From Bradyrhizobium sp. WBAH42 (GTDB lineage: Bacteria; Pseudomonadota; Alphaproteobacteria; Rhizobiales; Xanthobacteraceae), in NCBI RefSeq assembly GCF_024585265.1, contig NZ_CP036533.1:7449001-7513000 (forward strand): DNA of 64,000 nt. The letters are read 5' to 3'. The stretch's first letter is position 1, and every line of letters begins with the position of its first letter. Of the stretch, positions 54,201-61,819 are shown piece by piece. A program made the position numbers and the translations under genes. The notes under the pieces were generated by a model, which was not told the DNA's origin, did no database searches, and worked only from the letters and a program-made list of their open reading frames with translations.

Positions 54201-55474
54201 GTTGGAGCCGGCGGTTGTGTCGCGGCGATGATCAAACTGGCGGTCGAGGTTGTTGTCAACGACCCATCTGATGCCGTGTAGTTGAAGCTGACGGGTCCAT
54301 TGTAGTTCGCAGCCGGTGTATACGTCCAAGTACCATTGCCATTGTTAACAATGTTGCCGCCGCCAGTCGCCACGGTGAGCGAGGTAATCGATAGCGAGGA
54401 ACTGTCGACGTCCGTTACTCCGGCCAGCAAGGTCGCAGCATTGATCGAATAGGCGACATCCTCCACACCAGCAGCGAGCGTCACCGACTTCGCCGCCGGG
54501 GCATCATTGACTGCCGCAAGGTTCAAGCTGGCGGTCGAGGTTGCTGTCAACGACCCATCTGATGCCGTGTAGTTGAAGCTGACCGATCCATTGTAGTTCG
54601 CCGCTGGCGTATACGTCCAAGTACCATTGCCATTGTTGACTATGTTGCCACCAGCGTTCGCCACGGTGAACGACGTGATCGATAGCGAAGGATTGTCGAC
54701 ATCCGTTACTCCAGCCAACAAGGCTGCAGCATTGATCGTATAGGCGACATCCTCCATACCTGCAGCGAGCGTCACCGACTTCGCCGCCGGGGCATCGTTG
54801 ACCGCCGCAAGGTTCACGCTGGCGGTCGAGGTTGTTGTCAACGATCCATCCGACGCCGTGTAGTTGAAACTGACCGGTCCATTGTAGTTCGCCACCGGCG
54901 TATACGTCCAAGTACCATTGCCATTGTTGACTATGTTGCCACCACCGTTCGCCACGGTGACCGACGTGATCGATAGCGAAGAATTGTCGACGTCCGTGAC
55001 TCCAGCCAACAAGGTCGCAGCATTGATCGTATAGGCGACATCCTCGATACCTGCCGTCAAGGTCACAGAGTTCGCCGCTGGCGCATGATTGATGGCGTCA
55101 TCGAGGAGGAGAACATTCCCGGCGGTCAGTGAACTCAGTTTTACATTGCTGAGCCTAAGGGATTCGCTTGTTGACAGAGAGACAACGACGTCAGACCCGA
55201 CTTGCTTCGCCGCAGCTTTGAAGGCGGCGAAACTTGCAAAGCCGTAATTCTCGACGCGCAGTACATCACCGCCTGCACCACCGGTGAAATCGCTAATGGT
55301 GTCGGAACCAAATCCCTTGGAGATAACAAACGTGTCGCTTCCGGCTCCTCCGGTCAACAAGTCGTTGCCGTTGCCACCAAACAGCACGTCGTTGCCGGAA
55401 GTACCGGTTACAATGCTCGCGTAGTCGACCTTCTGAGGCTTCGCCGAGGTGGCCGGTGTTGCCGATTTTGCCAT
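51278..55474 (-). CDS. RTX / Ig-like repeat / GH16 glycanase (secreted, ExsH-like)
   Basis: A 1398-residue secreted protein with no classical signal peptide, as expected for type I export. Order: RTX nonapeptides near the N-terminus (~25-50, GTSGNDVLFGGNGNDLLTGG); three nearly identical ~99-residue Ig/cadherin-like repeats (~130-430); RTX blocks (~430-720); a GH16 catalytic domain (~735-990) with ELDVFE at ~870, the ExDxxE nucleophile/acid-base motif; then further RTX blocks to the C-terminus (LVGGAGDDTYVVG, GSSGNDILDG). The GH16 part resembles ExoK/ExsH EPS glycanases, so it probably cuts a beta-glucan-type EPS outside the cell. A dead copy of the last ~190 residues lies at 46628-47190. Confidence 0.9.
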   Translation of the reverse strand: MAKSATPATSAKPQKVDYASIVTGTSGNDVLFGGNGNDLLTGGAGSDTFVISKGFGSDTISDFTGGAGGDVLRVENYGFASFAAFKAAAKQVGSDVVVSLSTSESLRLSNVKLSSLTAGNVLLLDDAINHAPAANSVTLTAGIEDVAYTINAATLLAGVTDVDNSSLSITSVTVANGGGNIVNNGNGTWTYTPVANYNGPVSFNYTASDGSLTTTSTASVNLAAVNDAPAAKSVTLAAGMEDVAYTINAAALLAGVTDVDNPSLSITSFTVANAGGNIVNNGNGTWTYTPAANYNGSVSFNYTASDGSLTATSTASLNLAAVNDAPAAKSVTLAAGVEDVAYSINAATLLAGVTDVDSSSLSITSLTVATGGGNIVNNGNGTWTYTPAANYNGPVSFNYTASDGSLTTTSTASLIIAATQPPAPTSEILFGSSGNDVLIGGGASDLFVVANGFGSDVVSDFQAGIGGDVLRVQNYGFATYANLLAAARQVGSDAVIALSSTETVTLKNVAVLSLVAANVQLDNPLPLSATATYAPAAAVTGTIYGTSGNDKLQASGAAVTLVGGAADDTYIVYDRSTSVVEQAGQGVDTISATKYDGYSLVNAPNVENLTLTGSNSAPATGNALDNIIIGNGGNNMIDGGLGDDVLTGAYGADRFVIRAGNGNDVITDFTAGAGGDILQISGANFKTFADVKAAMTQAGTDVYLALENGQRITLEHADVQNLVPANVDIVIPLSGVVKTFGDNFDSLSAGQDPSLTWRTSYAWSGSASYLLSGEQGVYVDSSFSGLPGTQASTSLGLNPFSIENGELLITAQPVPSTVSSYVGGAQFYTGMISSENSFVQTYGYFEMSATLPSTTGAWPAFWLLPINGQYSAELDVFEAFGQDPDQVHWQVHSSTGSTAAPGAWANTADLTSGMHTFAVEWTPYDLTFFVDGAEIAKAPTPADMNTAMYMIANLAMGGWAGAAAAGSTATLTIDSIEAYQLSEYTLANYTLLSSGSSISTITGTSNADTLAGTSGNDLLGENGGADLMTGGLGDDTYVVTDASAQIVEVAGGGVDTARASVSYTLSNYVENLILTGAATINGTGNSQANIIVGNSAANVITGGQGNDILTGGGGGDKFVVNLGNGSDIITDFELGSAGDYDVVALTGFSFTSFSDIKSSMTQVGLDVYLALTTYETLVFRGAAISDFVSDNFQLPVALPSSGTAANYWSGTRADQYVYGTAMNDNLKTGGTGNTLVGGAGDDTYVVGSANTIIVEKPGEGVDTVQVWGVSHTLASNIENLSLMQGGLNGTGNDLANRMVGSSGNDILDGAGGDDWLFGGGGNDTFVYSKGNGHDTIADFHVYTSSVAEHDKLLFKGYDPSAYLTVEGDEWAIHYAGGIDKLTVAGVTHLGALDYSFVT
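54190..55080 (-). repeat. three tandem 297-base repeats inside the RTX-GH16 gene
   Basis: Three direct copies encode VAYTINAATLLAGVTDVDNS-like repeats ending with DGSLTTTSTASLNLAAVNDA. Neighbouring copies differ at only a few bases (for example at 54514 and 54811 the same AGGTTCA(A/C)GCTGGCGGTCG text recurs at a 297-base step). Such identity implies recent duplication or gene conversion. Confidence 0.85.
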
Positions 55475-55916
55475 GACTGTTCCCGCCGTTTGATGCGGGA
55501 ACGATCCGAACTTTCCTCAAAGATTCGATTATCCAGATACAAACAAATTGAACTAGAACTCACCTGCCCTTCGCTGACTTAACGTTGAGCTAATGGGGTT
55601 CTCGGACAATCACCGACCTACTGCGCCCGTGCCTTGCTGGAGGCACATAAACCAGTATGCCTTAGGTGACTAGCGCCGCTGACACAATGTTCGGCACAAT
55701 CTGGCCGCAGCTGGCGCGAGCCCTAGCCTTGCCCTCCCCATAACCGAGGCTTACCGTGGAGTTCGCCTGCTTCGGACGGCCTACTTGAAGTCAAGTTATG
55801 TTAGCAGGACATTTCTGGCCCAACTGAAACCAACCACTGTTAATTTAAGATTGAATTCTTCGGACGGACTTCTCCCATTGACTTCATTTTCCGAGGGCAG
55901 CGAATGAAAACTGGTC
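55475..55916. promoter_or_regulatory. intergenic region upstream of the RTX-GH16 gene
   Basis: About 440 bases of lower GC. The 5' part (55475-55560) should hold the RTX gene promoter. No other gene is supported. Confidence 0.4.
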
Positions 55917-56455
55917 ATGACAAAGAACGTGGACGGGCCACGCGCCTGTTTCGCTGAATTGCTCCTGCCAACGAGACAGAAGGTCCACGGCACCAAGCGC
56001 CGGACCTCTCTCTTCAACACAGCGCCGTATCGATCAGTCATCTGGATCCTCGCGAGCCGAATCCAGCGTTCCGCCTGCACTATGGTGAGCATATGCATTG
56101 TCGGCCAGGTGCAGCCCGACCAGATCTACAATCTCTTAGCCCAAAAGCCACATAGCCGTCTCATTCGATGAACCCGAGTATAGGCCAACTCCGAGGACCT
56201 CGGCACTCTTCGAATTCTCGAGGCTAAGCGATTGCGGGACACGCGCGTAACCATGTCGAAATGCAATGGCTGATGCTACAGCAGGAGAAGCCGGAGATTT
56301 CGTGATTGCTAAGGGCGTGCAGCATTTCTGTCCGAGATTTTCTCAATGCCGCTGCCAAACGAAGTGGGTATGACAGTTCTGATGAGGGAAGATCGCGATT
56401 CCCGCAGAGGGCGACGAACTCATCAAGCAGCGCGGATTTAGAGACTATTCAACTA
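55917..56455 (+). pseudogene. degenerate second copy of gmd
   Basis: ATGACAAAGAACGTGGACGG and following text align with the start of gmd (ATGACAAAGAAACGTGCACT), and AACTCATCAAGCAGCGCGGA aligns with its end (AGCTCATCAAGCAGCACGGG). In between are [30 protein letters not shown] and IRLGLQE-less gaps: about 330 bases are deleted, joining the equivalents of 49880 and 50215, plus several frameshifts. Clearly non-functional. Confidence 0.85.
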
Positions 56456-56576
56456 GTATCCGCGACACGAGTGATAGCGGCGCAAGGCTCGACTGCTCGC
56501 TCTAAAGCCGGGACGGCCCCGAAGAGCGCTGCGGCCCTTCTGGCAAGGATTGGACAGTCTGGAGGATACGCGGCTT

Positions 56577-57566
56577 TTACTCAAACCGCCCGACGGGCGA
56601 CTGCGAGCGCCAGTCGCGCAGAGCAGCCACAAGGTCAAATTGTCGAACGAAGCCGTCACTTTGCAATTTTTTCGGAACGATGTTGGTAGACCTAAAAAGC
56701 TTCAGGACACGCGCTCGATTGATCGGGGTCTTCAGGCCGAGCTTGGAAAGCAGCTCAAATGCTAGCCCTCCCAGAAGAATGAGGCTTATCGGAATTGTAA
56801 ACTTCGGCTCTGGCAAATTGGCCACCCGGCAAAAGGCCGCGCAGATGCCTTCCGTCGTCACCGGTTCGTCGAAGGCAAAATTGTAGATTGTTACCATCTC
56901 TTCACTGCGGTGAGCGAACTCCAGCGAGGCGACCAAATCTTTAACATATCCGCAGGCCTTTTTGGTGTCTCTCCTGCCGGGGTAGAAAAATGCCCTTCTC
57001 TCTAGTGATCGAGCTAACCTGGTGAAGTTCCCACGTTCCTGAAACCCAAATACAACTGCCGGTCGGACAATGACCAGCTTTCGGTCCCTCGGCTCCTCAA
57101 GTTGCCAACTCTGATGAATTCCTTCGGCTAGAAGCTTCGATTTTCCATACGAACTCTCAGGATTAGGATCCGAGAATTCTGAAATCTCATCTTCACTCGG
57201 TCCGTAAACTGAGATCGAGCTAGTAAAAAACAACGTCTTCGCTTTTGCAACTCGGGCATATTGCGTCACGTTCAAAGCGCCAGATACGTTGGTCCAGTAG
57301 TACTCCCAGTCCTGCGGACCAGGCGTAACGTGCACAGCCGCAAGGTTGTAAATCTCGGTAACCCCAGTTGCCAGGTCCGTCGGAATTGGCGATCTTACAT
57401 CGCAAAAGGTATATTCGACACCCTTGGACCTGAATCTCGGCTGCGGCGCGATATCCGCGCTCACGACTCGAGCATATTTGCCTGAAGTCACAAGCTCACG
57501 AGCAAGATGTGAGCCGATGAATCCGTGGCCGCCGAATATCACTGCAATTCTGCCCGCGATCTCCAT
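56577..57566 (-). CDS. NAD-dependent epimerase/dehydratase (nucleotide-sugar type)
   Basis: A 329-residue extended SDR protein: nucleotide motif VIFGGHGFIGSHLARELVTS, catalytic Ser region FFTSSISVYGPSEDE and YxxxK in SSYGKSKLLAEGIH. The C-terminal half (NFAFDEPVTTEGICAAFCRV) is substrate-specific, consistent with a 4-ketoreductase or epimerase acting on a nucleotide sugar. ATG 57566 follows AGGGG; the longer frame to 57605 overlaps the upstream gene. Last gene of fcl - glycosyltransferase - epimerase on this strand. Confidence 0.82.
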   Translation of the reverse strand: MEIAGRIAVIFGGHGFIGSHLARELVTSGKYARVVSADIAPQPRFRSKGVEYTFCDVRSPIPTDLATGVTEIYNLAAVHVTPGPQDWEYYWTNVSGALNVTQYARVAKAKTLFFTSSISVYGPSEDEISEFSDPNPESSYGKSKLLAEGIHQSWQLEEPRDRKLVIVRPAVVFGFQERGNFTRLARSLERRAFFYPGRRDTKKACGYVKDLVASLEFAHRSEEMVTIYNFAFDEPVTTEGICAAFCRVANLPEPKFTIPISLILLGGLAFELLSKLGLKTPINRARVLKLFRSTNIVPKKLQSDGFVRQFDLVAALRDWRSQSPVGRFE

Positions 57567-57591
57567 TAGATGCCCCTGCTTCCCTGAAATG

Positions 57592-58788
57592 TCATGCCTT
57601 GCCAATTAACGCGAGATATCGGTTCATAATGCTTTGTTTGTTCATGCACTCGGCAACGAAAGTACGGCCGTTCACGCCTTTTCGCTCTAACTCGTCCTTT
57701 CTATCGAGAAGGCCGGTCACTGCTTCAAACAAGCCATCCTCGTCTCCCGGCGAAACGCAAATTCCTGCTCCAGAGCGCTGCGTGAGCACGTCAAGCGGAC
57801 TTCCGGCCTCCGCTATACAAACATACGGCCGCCCAGCCGCCATGATTGAGAAGAGCTTAGATGGCAAAGCATAGTTCGCCACGTCCAGCGCCTGTGGCAC
57901 CATGTGGAGCGTAGCGGCCTGCAAGCTAGGAACGAACTTGTCCGCATCCACCAGCGGAGAAAACCTGGTATTTGTCACGCCGGCCTGCTGAAACAGGCGA
58001 ACGATCCGTTCTTTTTCTGAGCCGTCTCCCTGCATCACGACTTTGATGTCGGCCCGTTCGAGTGAAAGGCGTTTGATCAAGGGTAGAAGCTGATCCAGAT
58101 TCTGCTTCTTTCCAAAATTTCCGGAATACATCAATGTTGGGGGGTGGACTGGAATGGGCGATTCAGACGCAGGTGAAGCCCAGATAGAGATGACGTCGAT
58201 CGGGCTCGTACACCCGATCTTCTCAAGCTCGCTCTTCATTCCTTCGGTCAGTACGACAACCCGATCCGACCGATTGAGTACGAAGCTCTCCACTCGCTCC
58301 ATCATTCGCAACATCAGAGGGTTCTTAGCAATACCAAGTGACCGCGCTAGCCCGCTTTCGATATCGTGAACGATGGTTAGCACCTGTGCGCCACTGATAA
58401 GTTTTACCAATAATGCAGCGAAGACGGTCAAAATACTCGGAACGTAGGCGATAACGACGTCTGGTCTGCTGAAACGTCCAAGCAATGCTTTCCGACAAAC
58501 TGAAATTACAAAGCGAATGTCGTTCTTCACGCGCTCCTTGAAGCCGCCCGCGCCTCTCTCACTTACCCCGATTCGAGACACCTTGATGTTTTCAAAAGTC
58601 TCTTCGTCGCGGCTGCCATCGCTCCATGCACGGAAATTTTCTGCCGTGGGATAATGCGGTCGAAAAGCTATTGTGTGCAGCCGATGCCCCGCGCCCTGCA
58701 AATACCTTGCAAGGTCGGTACAATACGGCGCGGATCCTATTTCTTCCGGCCAAAAATAAGGAGACAAATAAAGAATAGTCTTTGTCAA
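57592..58788 (-). CDS. GT4-family glycosyltransferase (WcaI-like)
   Basis: A 398-residue GT-B enzyme: N-terminal ILYLSPYFWPEEIGSAPYCT with GHRLHTIAFRPHYPTAE, linker helix and C-terminal nucleotide-sugar domain with TLMYSGNFGKKQNLDQLLPL, MQGDGSEKERI and PSKLFSIMAAGRPYVCIAEA. The FWPEEIGSAP start and HYPTAE motif resemble colanic-acid WcaI, which fits the neighbouring GDP-fucose synthase. Sugar specificity cannot be assigned. Confidence 0.85.
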   Translation of the reverse strand: MTKTILYLSPYFWPEEIGSAPYCTDLARYLQGAGHRLHTIAFRPHYPTAENFRAWSDGSRDEETFENIKVSRIGVSERGAGGFKERVKNDIRFVISVCRKALLGRFSRPDVVIAYVPSILTVFAALLVKLISGAQVLTIVHDIESGLARSLGIAKNPLMLRMMERVESFVLNRSDRVVVLTEGMKSELEKIGCTSPIDVISIWASPASESPIPVHPPTLMYSGNFGKKQNLDQLLPLIKRLSLERADIKVVMQGDGSEKERIVRLFQQAGVTNTRFSPLVDADKFVPSLQAATLHMVPQALDVANYALPSKLFSIMAAGRPYVCIAEAGSPLDVLTQRSGAGICVSPGDEDGLFEAVTGLLDRKDELERKGVNGRTFVAECMNKQSIMNRYLALIGKA

Positions 58789-58820
58789 CTTAAAACCTCA
58801 GTCCAATAGCAATTATGAAA

Positions 58821-59795
58821 CTACGACCTGACGATCGCATCCAGCCTGCGACCTCCGCTCTTCAGGAAATCGTTGTACGCCGCCGCCAAACCAGACCGCA
58901 GAGCAGTGTTCGGCCGCCAACCGAGCGCTCTAATCCTAGAGCTATCTAGCAGCTTGCGTGGCGTACCATCGGGTTTAGAGGTGTCGAAGACCAGCTTGCC
59001 CCTGTAGCCCACAACGTCCGCAACCGTTGCCGCAAAGTCAGCAATCGACAACTCGTCTCCACTACCGACATTGATTGGAAGATCGCTTGAGTAGTGCTTC
59101 AGAAGGAAAACGCAGGCATCCGCAAAATCATCGACATTGAGGAATTCGCGGAGCGGCGTACCGGTGCCCCACACCGAAACGCTGGGTGCATTGGCGAGCT
59201 TGGCTTCGTGGAAGCGTCGGATCAACGCGGCCGGGACGTGACTATGATCCGGATGATAATTGTCGCCCCGGCCGTAGAGATTGGTCGGCATCACCGAGAT
59301 GAAATCGTCGCCATATTGCCGACGATACGCCTGACACATCTTGAGGCCGGCAATCTTGGCGATTGCGTACCACTCGTTGGTGGGCTCAAGTGGCCCCATC
59401 AGCAATTCGCTTTCGGCGATCGGCTGCTTGGCGTGCTTGGGATAGATACAGGACGAGCCGAGGAACAGCAGGCGCCGCACACCAACCGCGTGACTTGCGC
59501 GGATCACGCTCAGTTCCAGCGCAAGGTTGTCGCAGAGAAAATCTACCGGGAAATTGTTGTTGGCTGCGATACCGCCAACCTTTGCAGCGGCATGAACCAC
59601 GACGTCCGGGCGATTGGCCTCGAGCCATCTGAGCGTAGGTTCTTCCTTGGTCAGATCCAGCTCACGCCGATCAGCCGTCAGCACGGTGCAATTCTCTGAC
59701 GCAAGCCTGCGGACAACAGCTGATCCCACCATGCCCCGGTGACCCGCGACGAAGACACGTTTGCCCGTGAGATCGTAGGTTGAAGCTCCTGTCAT
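58821..59795 (-). CDS. fcl: GDP-L-fucose synthase
   Basis: A 324-residue SDR enzyme converting GDP-4-keto-6-deoxymannose to GDP-L-fucose by 3,5-epimerisation and reduction. NADP motif VFVAGHRGMVGSAVVRRLAS, VVHAAAKVGGIAANNNFPVD, catalytic Ser in LGSSCIYPKHAKQPIAES, YxxxK in NEWYAIAKIAGLKMCQAYRR and TNLYGRGDNYHPDHSHVPAA are diagnostic. ATG 59795 follows AGAGG by six bases, so the longer frame to 59813 is not used. Together with gmd and manC it completes GDP-fucose synthesis. Confidence 0.94.
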   Translation of the reverse strand: MTGASTYDLTGKRVFVAGHRGMVGSAVVRRLASENCTVLTADRRELDLTKEEPTLRWLEANRPDVVVHAAAKVGGIAANNNFPVDFLCDNLALELSVIRASHAVGVRRLLFLGSSCIYPKHAKQPIAESELLMGPLEPTNEWYAIAKIAGLKMCQAYRRQYGDDFISVMPTNLYGRGDNYHPDHSHVPAALIRRFHEAKLANAPSVSVWGTGTPLREFLNVDDFADACVFLLKHYSSDLPINVGSGDELSIADFAATVADVVGYRGKLVFDTSKPDGTPRKLLDSSRIRALGWRPNTALRSGLAAAYNDFLKSGGRRLDAIVRS

Positions 59796-59994
59796 CGTAT
59801 CCTCTGTCAGCATCCGGCCGGATGGATCGCACCACCTTGCGAGATCCAGCGACCGGTCGCTTTACGCAATCACGCTGCCGATGCAGCCCCGCCGAACTGG
59901 TAACACAATCTTCACCATGCGACAGCCTGCCCCGGCCCGACAAAGATATTCATGGTGAACCTGCGCTGCGCGCACAAAAGATCAGCACACAATG

Positions 59995-60040
59995 AAACAA
60001 AAACGAGCAAGGCAGCCGCATCAATTGTGCGACTGCCTTG
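59995..60040 (-). terminator. terminator of the small secreted protein gene
   Basis: On the minus strand CAAGGCAGTCGCA pairs with TGCGGCTGCCTTG (one G-T pair, 7-base loop) and CTCGTTTTTGTTT follows. A good intrinsic terminator for the gene ending at 60086. Confidence 0.75.
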
Positions 60041-60085
60041 AGGGTGTCGTAGAAAACTGCAGCCGCCGCCCGGTTTACTTGAAAC

Positions 60086-60358
60086 TTAGTACGCCCGGCG
60101 CAGGACAGGACCGACAGGTGCGCAAACCCGGTCCACGTACCAGCCATACGGCGTTTCGACGCGCACCAGCGGGCAACGACGCCAAGGCACGTACCGATAT
60201 GGATAGGGCTGCGCCCAGAATGTAACAGGGGTCGCTTGGCTCTCGCCCGTGAGCAAGGCCGCCGGCGCGGGCATCTGCATTGCGGCGCTCGCGCCGCTCG
60301 CTGCGCAGAAGGTAACAGTTGCAGCCAAAAGACCTGTTCGCATCAACGTCTTAAACAT
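60086..60358 (-). CDS. small secreted Pro/Tyr-rich protein
   Basis: A 90-residue exported protein: signal peptide MFKTLMRTGLLAATVTFCAA with cleavage near ASAA, then a short mature part with PYPYRYVPWRRC and a second Cys in DRVCAPVG. GAGGAG precedes ATG at 60358 by nine bases. Unlinked to the fcl operon by a terminator. Function unknown. Confidence 0.65.
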   Translation of the reverse strand: MFKTLMRTGLLAATVTFCAASGASAAMQMPAPAALLTGESQATPVTFWAQPYPYRYVPWRRCPLVRVETPYGWYVDRVCAPVGPVLRRAY

Positions 60359-60566
60359 CCCAAAAAGCTCCTCGCGCCCTGCGGATTTTATCCCCGAATG
60401 CGCTCGTCAGATCCGAGCCGACCGACGTTCCCAGTCGTGAGGCCGCTCCGCGAGCAGCCCAAATAGCAAGCCGAACTTTACCAAGGCCCCCCGCGGAAAT
60501 GCAACCGATCCCGGCGCAGCCTGGGTGTCTCGGAACGATATGGCGCCCAAGTGTGGCTTCTTGGTT
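60359..60566. other. short intergenic gap, no gene seen
   Basis: About 200 bases; a weak hairpin is possible but nothing is supported. Confidence 0.3.
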
Positions 60567-61649
60567 CTATTTGTCCTCGCCCCAAGCGCCCGGGGGCGCG
60601 AAGTGGGGTGAACGGCGGTACACATCCCGTAGGAATTGGTAGTTGACCGCCTGGGCCAAGGGCACCCCCTCCTCTCCAAGCTTGGCGAAGAGGAGGATAT
60701 CCCGAAGCGTCCGCCAGCGACTTTCGTCGTAGTCGCCGATGCGGCCGCCTGTGGGCAGCACCAGCGGGCGCTGCTGCTGCAGCTCGAACTTGAGCCGCTC
60801 GGAATTCAGCCGAGCCGGGCCTGCGCCGGCGAGAACGGGCACGCTCCGTGCATAGTCAGCGTAGGTAAATTGCCATCCGCGAATCAGGCCCTGAAGGAAA
60901 TCAGCGACGAGGGACGGCTTGTCATGAATCAGATCATTGCTCGCGAAATAGACCTGGCCTGGGACGTGGATGCCGTAGTCCTGAGGTTTGATGACGTTCA
61001 GCTTCACGAAGGTCGAGCTCGAGGGATCGGGCTGCTCGTCGATAGCGGAAATGATCGCATCCACCTCCCCGTCCCTCAACGCCTCGAAGCTGTCGCGGTC
61101 TGGGATCTTCGTGATCCGGCTTCGAGGAAGCCCGAGCTGCGCCATCATGGCATCAAAAACGACGTCTCCCTCACTCGCCCTACGATACCCAACCCGTTTT
61201 CCGACCAGATCAGTCGGCCGCCGCAAGCCGGAGTTTTCGAGTGTGAAGATCGCCACGGGGGTATCGAGGAAGCTTGCAGCGAAGGCTGTTACGGGAACGC
61301 CACGCCAGCTTGCCAGCAGGAAGTTCTGGCCGCTCGTCACACCGATGGCATGTTGGCGTGCAATGGTTTGGACGAAGTCAGGGTCTTCGGGCTGTGCCGA
61401 CACCTCAATCCGGGAGGAAAAATATCCCTGCGTCGATGCAGCGAGCTCGCCGGCAAACCGCGCGCCATATGGCCCGTCAAGGAGGAGCTTGAGCGTGACG
61501 GACTTGGCAGCTGTGGGAGCGCGTATGGGGGCCTCATCGGGACGATAAAGGAGAAGCACAGCTCCCACCAAAGCCGCGGCGGCAAGGCCAACGGCGAAGT
61601 AAGGCTTTCCTCTCGGCCGACTGCGACGCCGGTACTGAGTTCGAGGCAA
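60567..61649 (-). CDS. membrane-anchored ABC-type substrate-binding protein (NMT1/SsuA-like)
   Basis: A 360-residue protein: basic N-terminus, one membrane span (YFAVGLAAAALVGAVLLLYR), then a periplasmic SBP_bac/NMT1-like fold. Family text: VTLKLLLDGPYGARFAGELA, GVTSGQNFLLASWRGVPVTA, DLVGKRVGYRRASEGDVVFD, and VDAIISAIDEQPD followed by DLIHDKPSLVADFLQGLIRG. Such proteins bind taurine, thiamine precursors or nitrate-like solutes. No permease or ATPase is next to it, so the transported or sensed compound is unknown. Unusually it is anchored rather than free. Confidence 0.75.
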   Translation of the reverse strand: MPRTQYRRRSRPRGKPYFAVGLAAAALVGAVLLLYRPDEAPIRAPTAAKSVTLKLLLDGPYGARFAGELAASTQGYFSSRIEVSAQPEDPDFVQTIARQHAIGVTSGQNFLLASWRGVPVTAFAASFLDTPVAIFTLENSGLRRPTDLVGKRVGYRRASEGDVVFDAMMAQLGLPRSRITKIPDRDSFEALRDGEVDAIISAIDEQPDPSSSTFVKLNVIKPQDYGIHVPGQVYFASNDLIHDKPSLVADFLQGLIRGWQFTYADYARSVPVLAGAGPARLNSERLKFELQQQRPLVLPTGGRIGDYDESRWRTLRDILLFAKLGEEGVPLAQAVNYQFLRDVYRRSPHFAPPGAWGEDK

Positions 61650-61819
61650 CGAGAACTTCCTAGCGGGACATGAAATTTAACATATCAGTCTACGCGAAAT
61701 GAGTTACAATGCAGCTTATCGGGTAAGGTTAATTTCCCCTTCGCCTTGTTTTAACAGCGGTTTCGACTGATAGCACGGGTTGTCCGCGTAGTGAATTTTG
61801 CGTCAATGGATTTGGCAGG
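61650..61819. promoter_or_regulatory. divergent intergenic region
   Basis: 170 AT-rich bases between the binding-protein gene and the second sugar transferase. GAATTTTGCGTCAATGG near 61794 contains the TTTTGCG left arm of the 5450 dyad, but no right arm. Confidence 0.35.
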
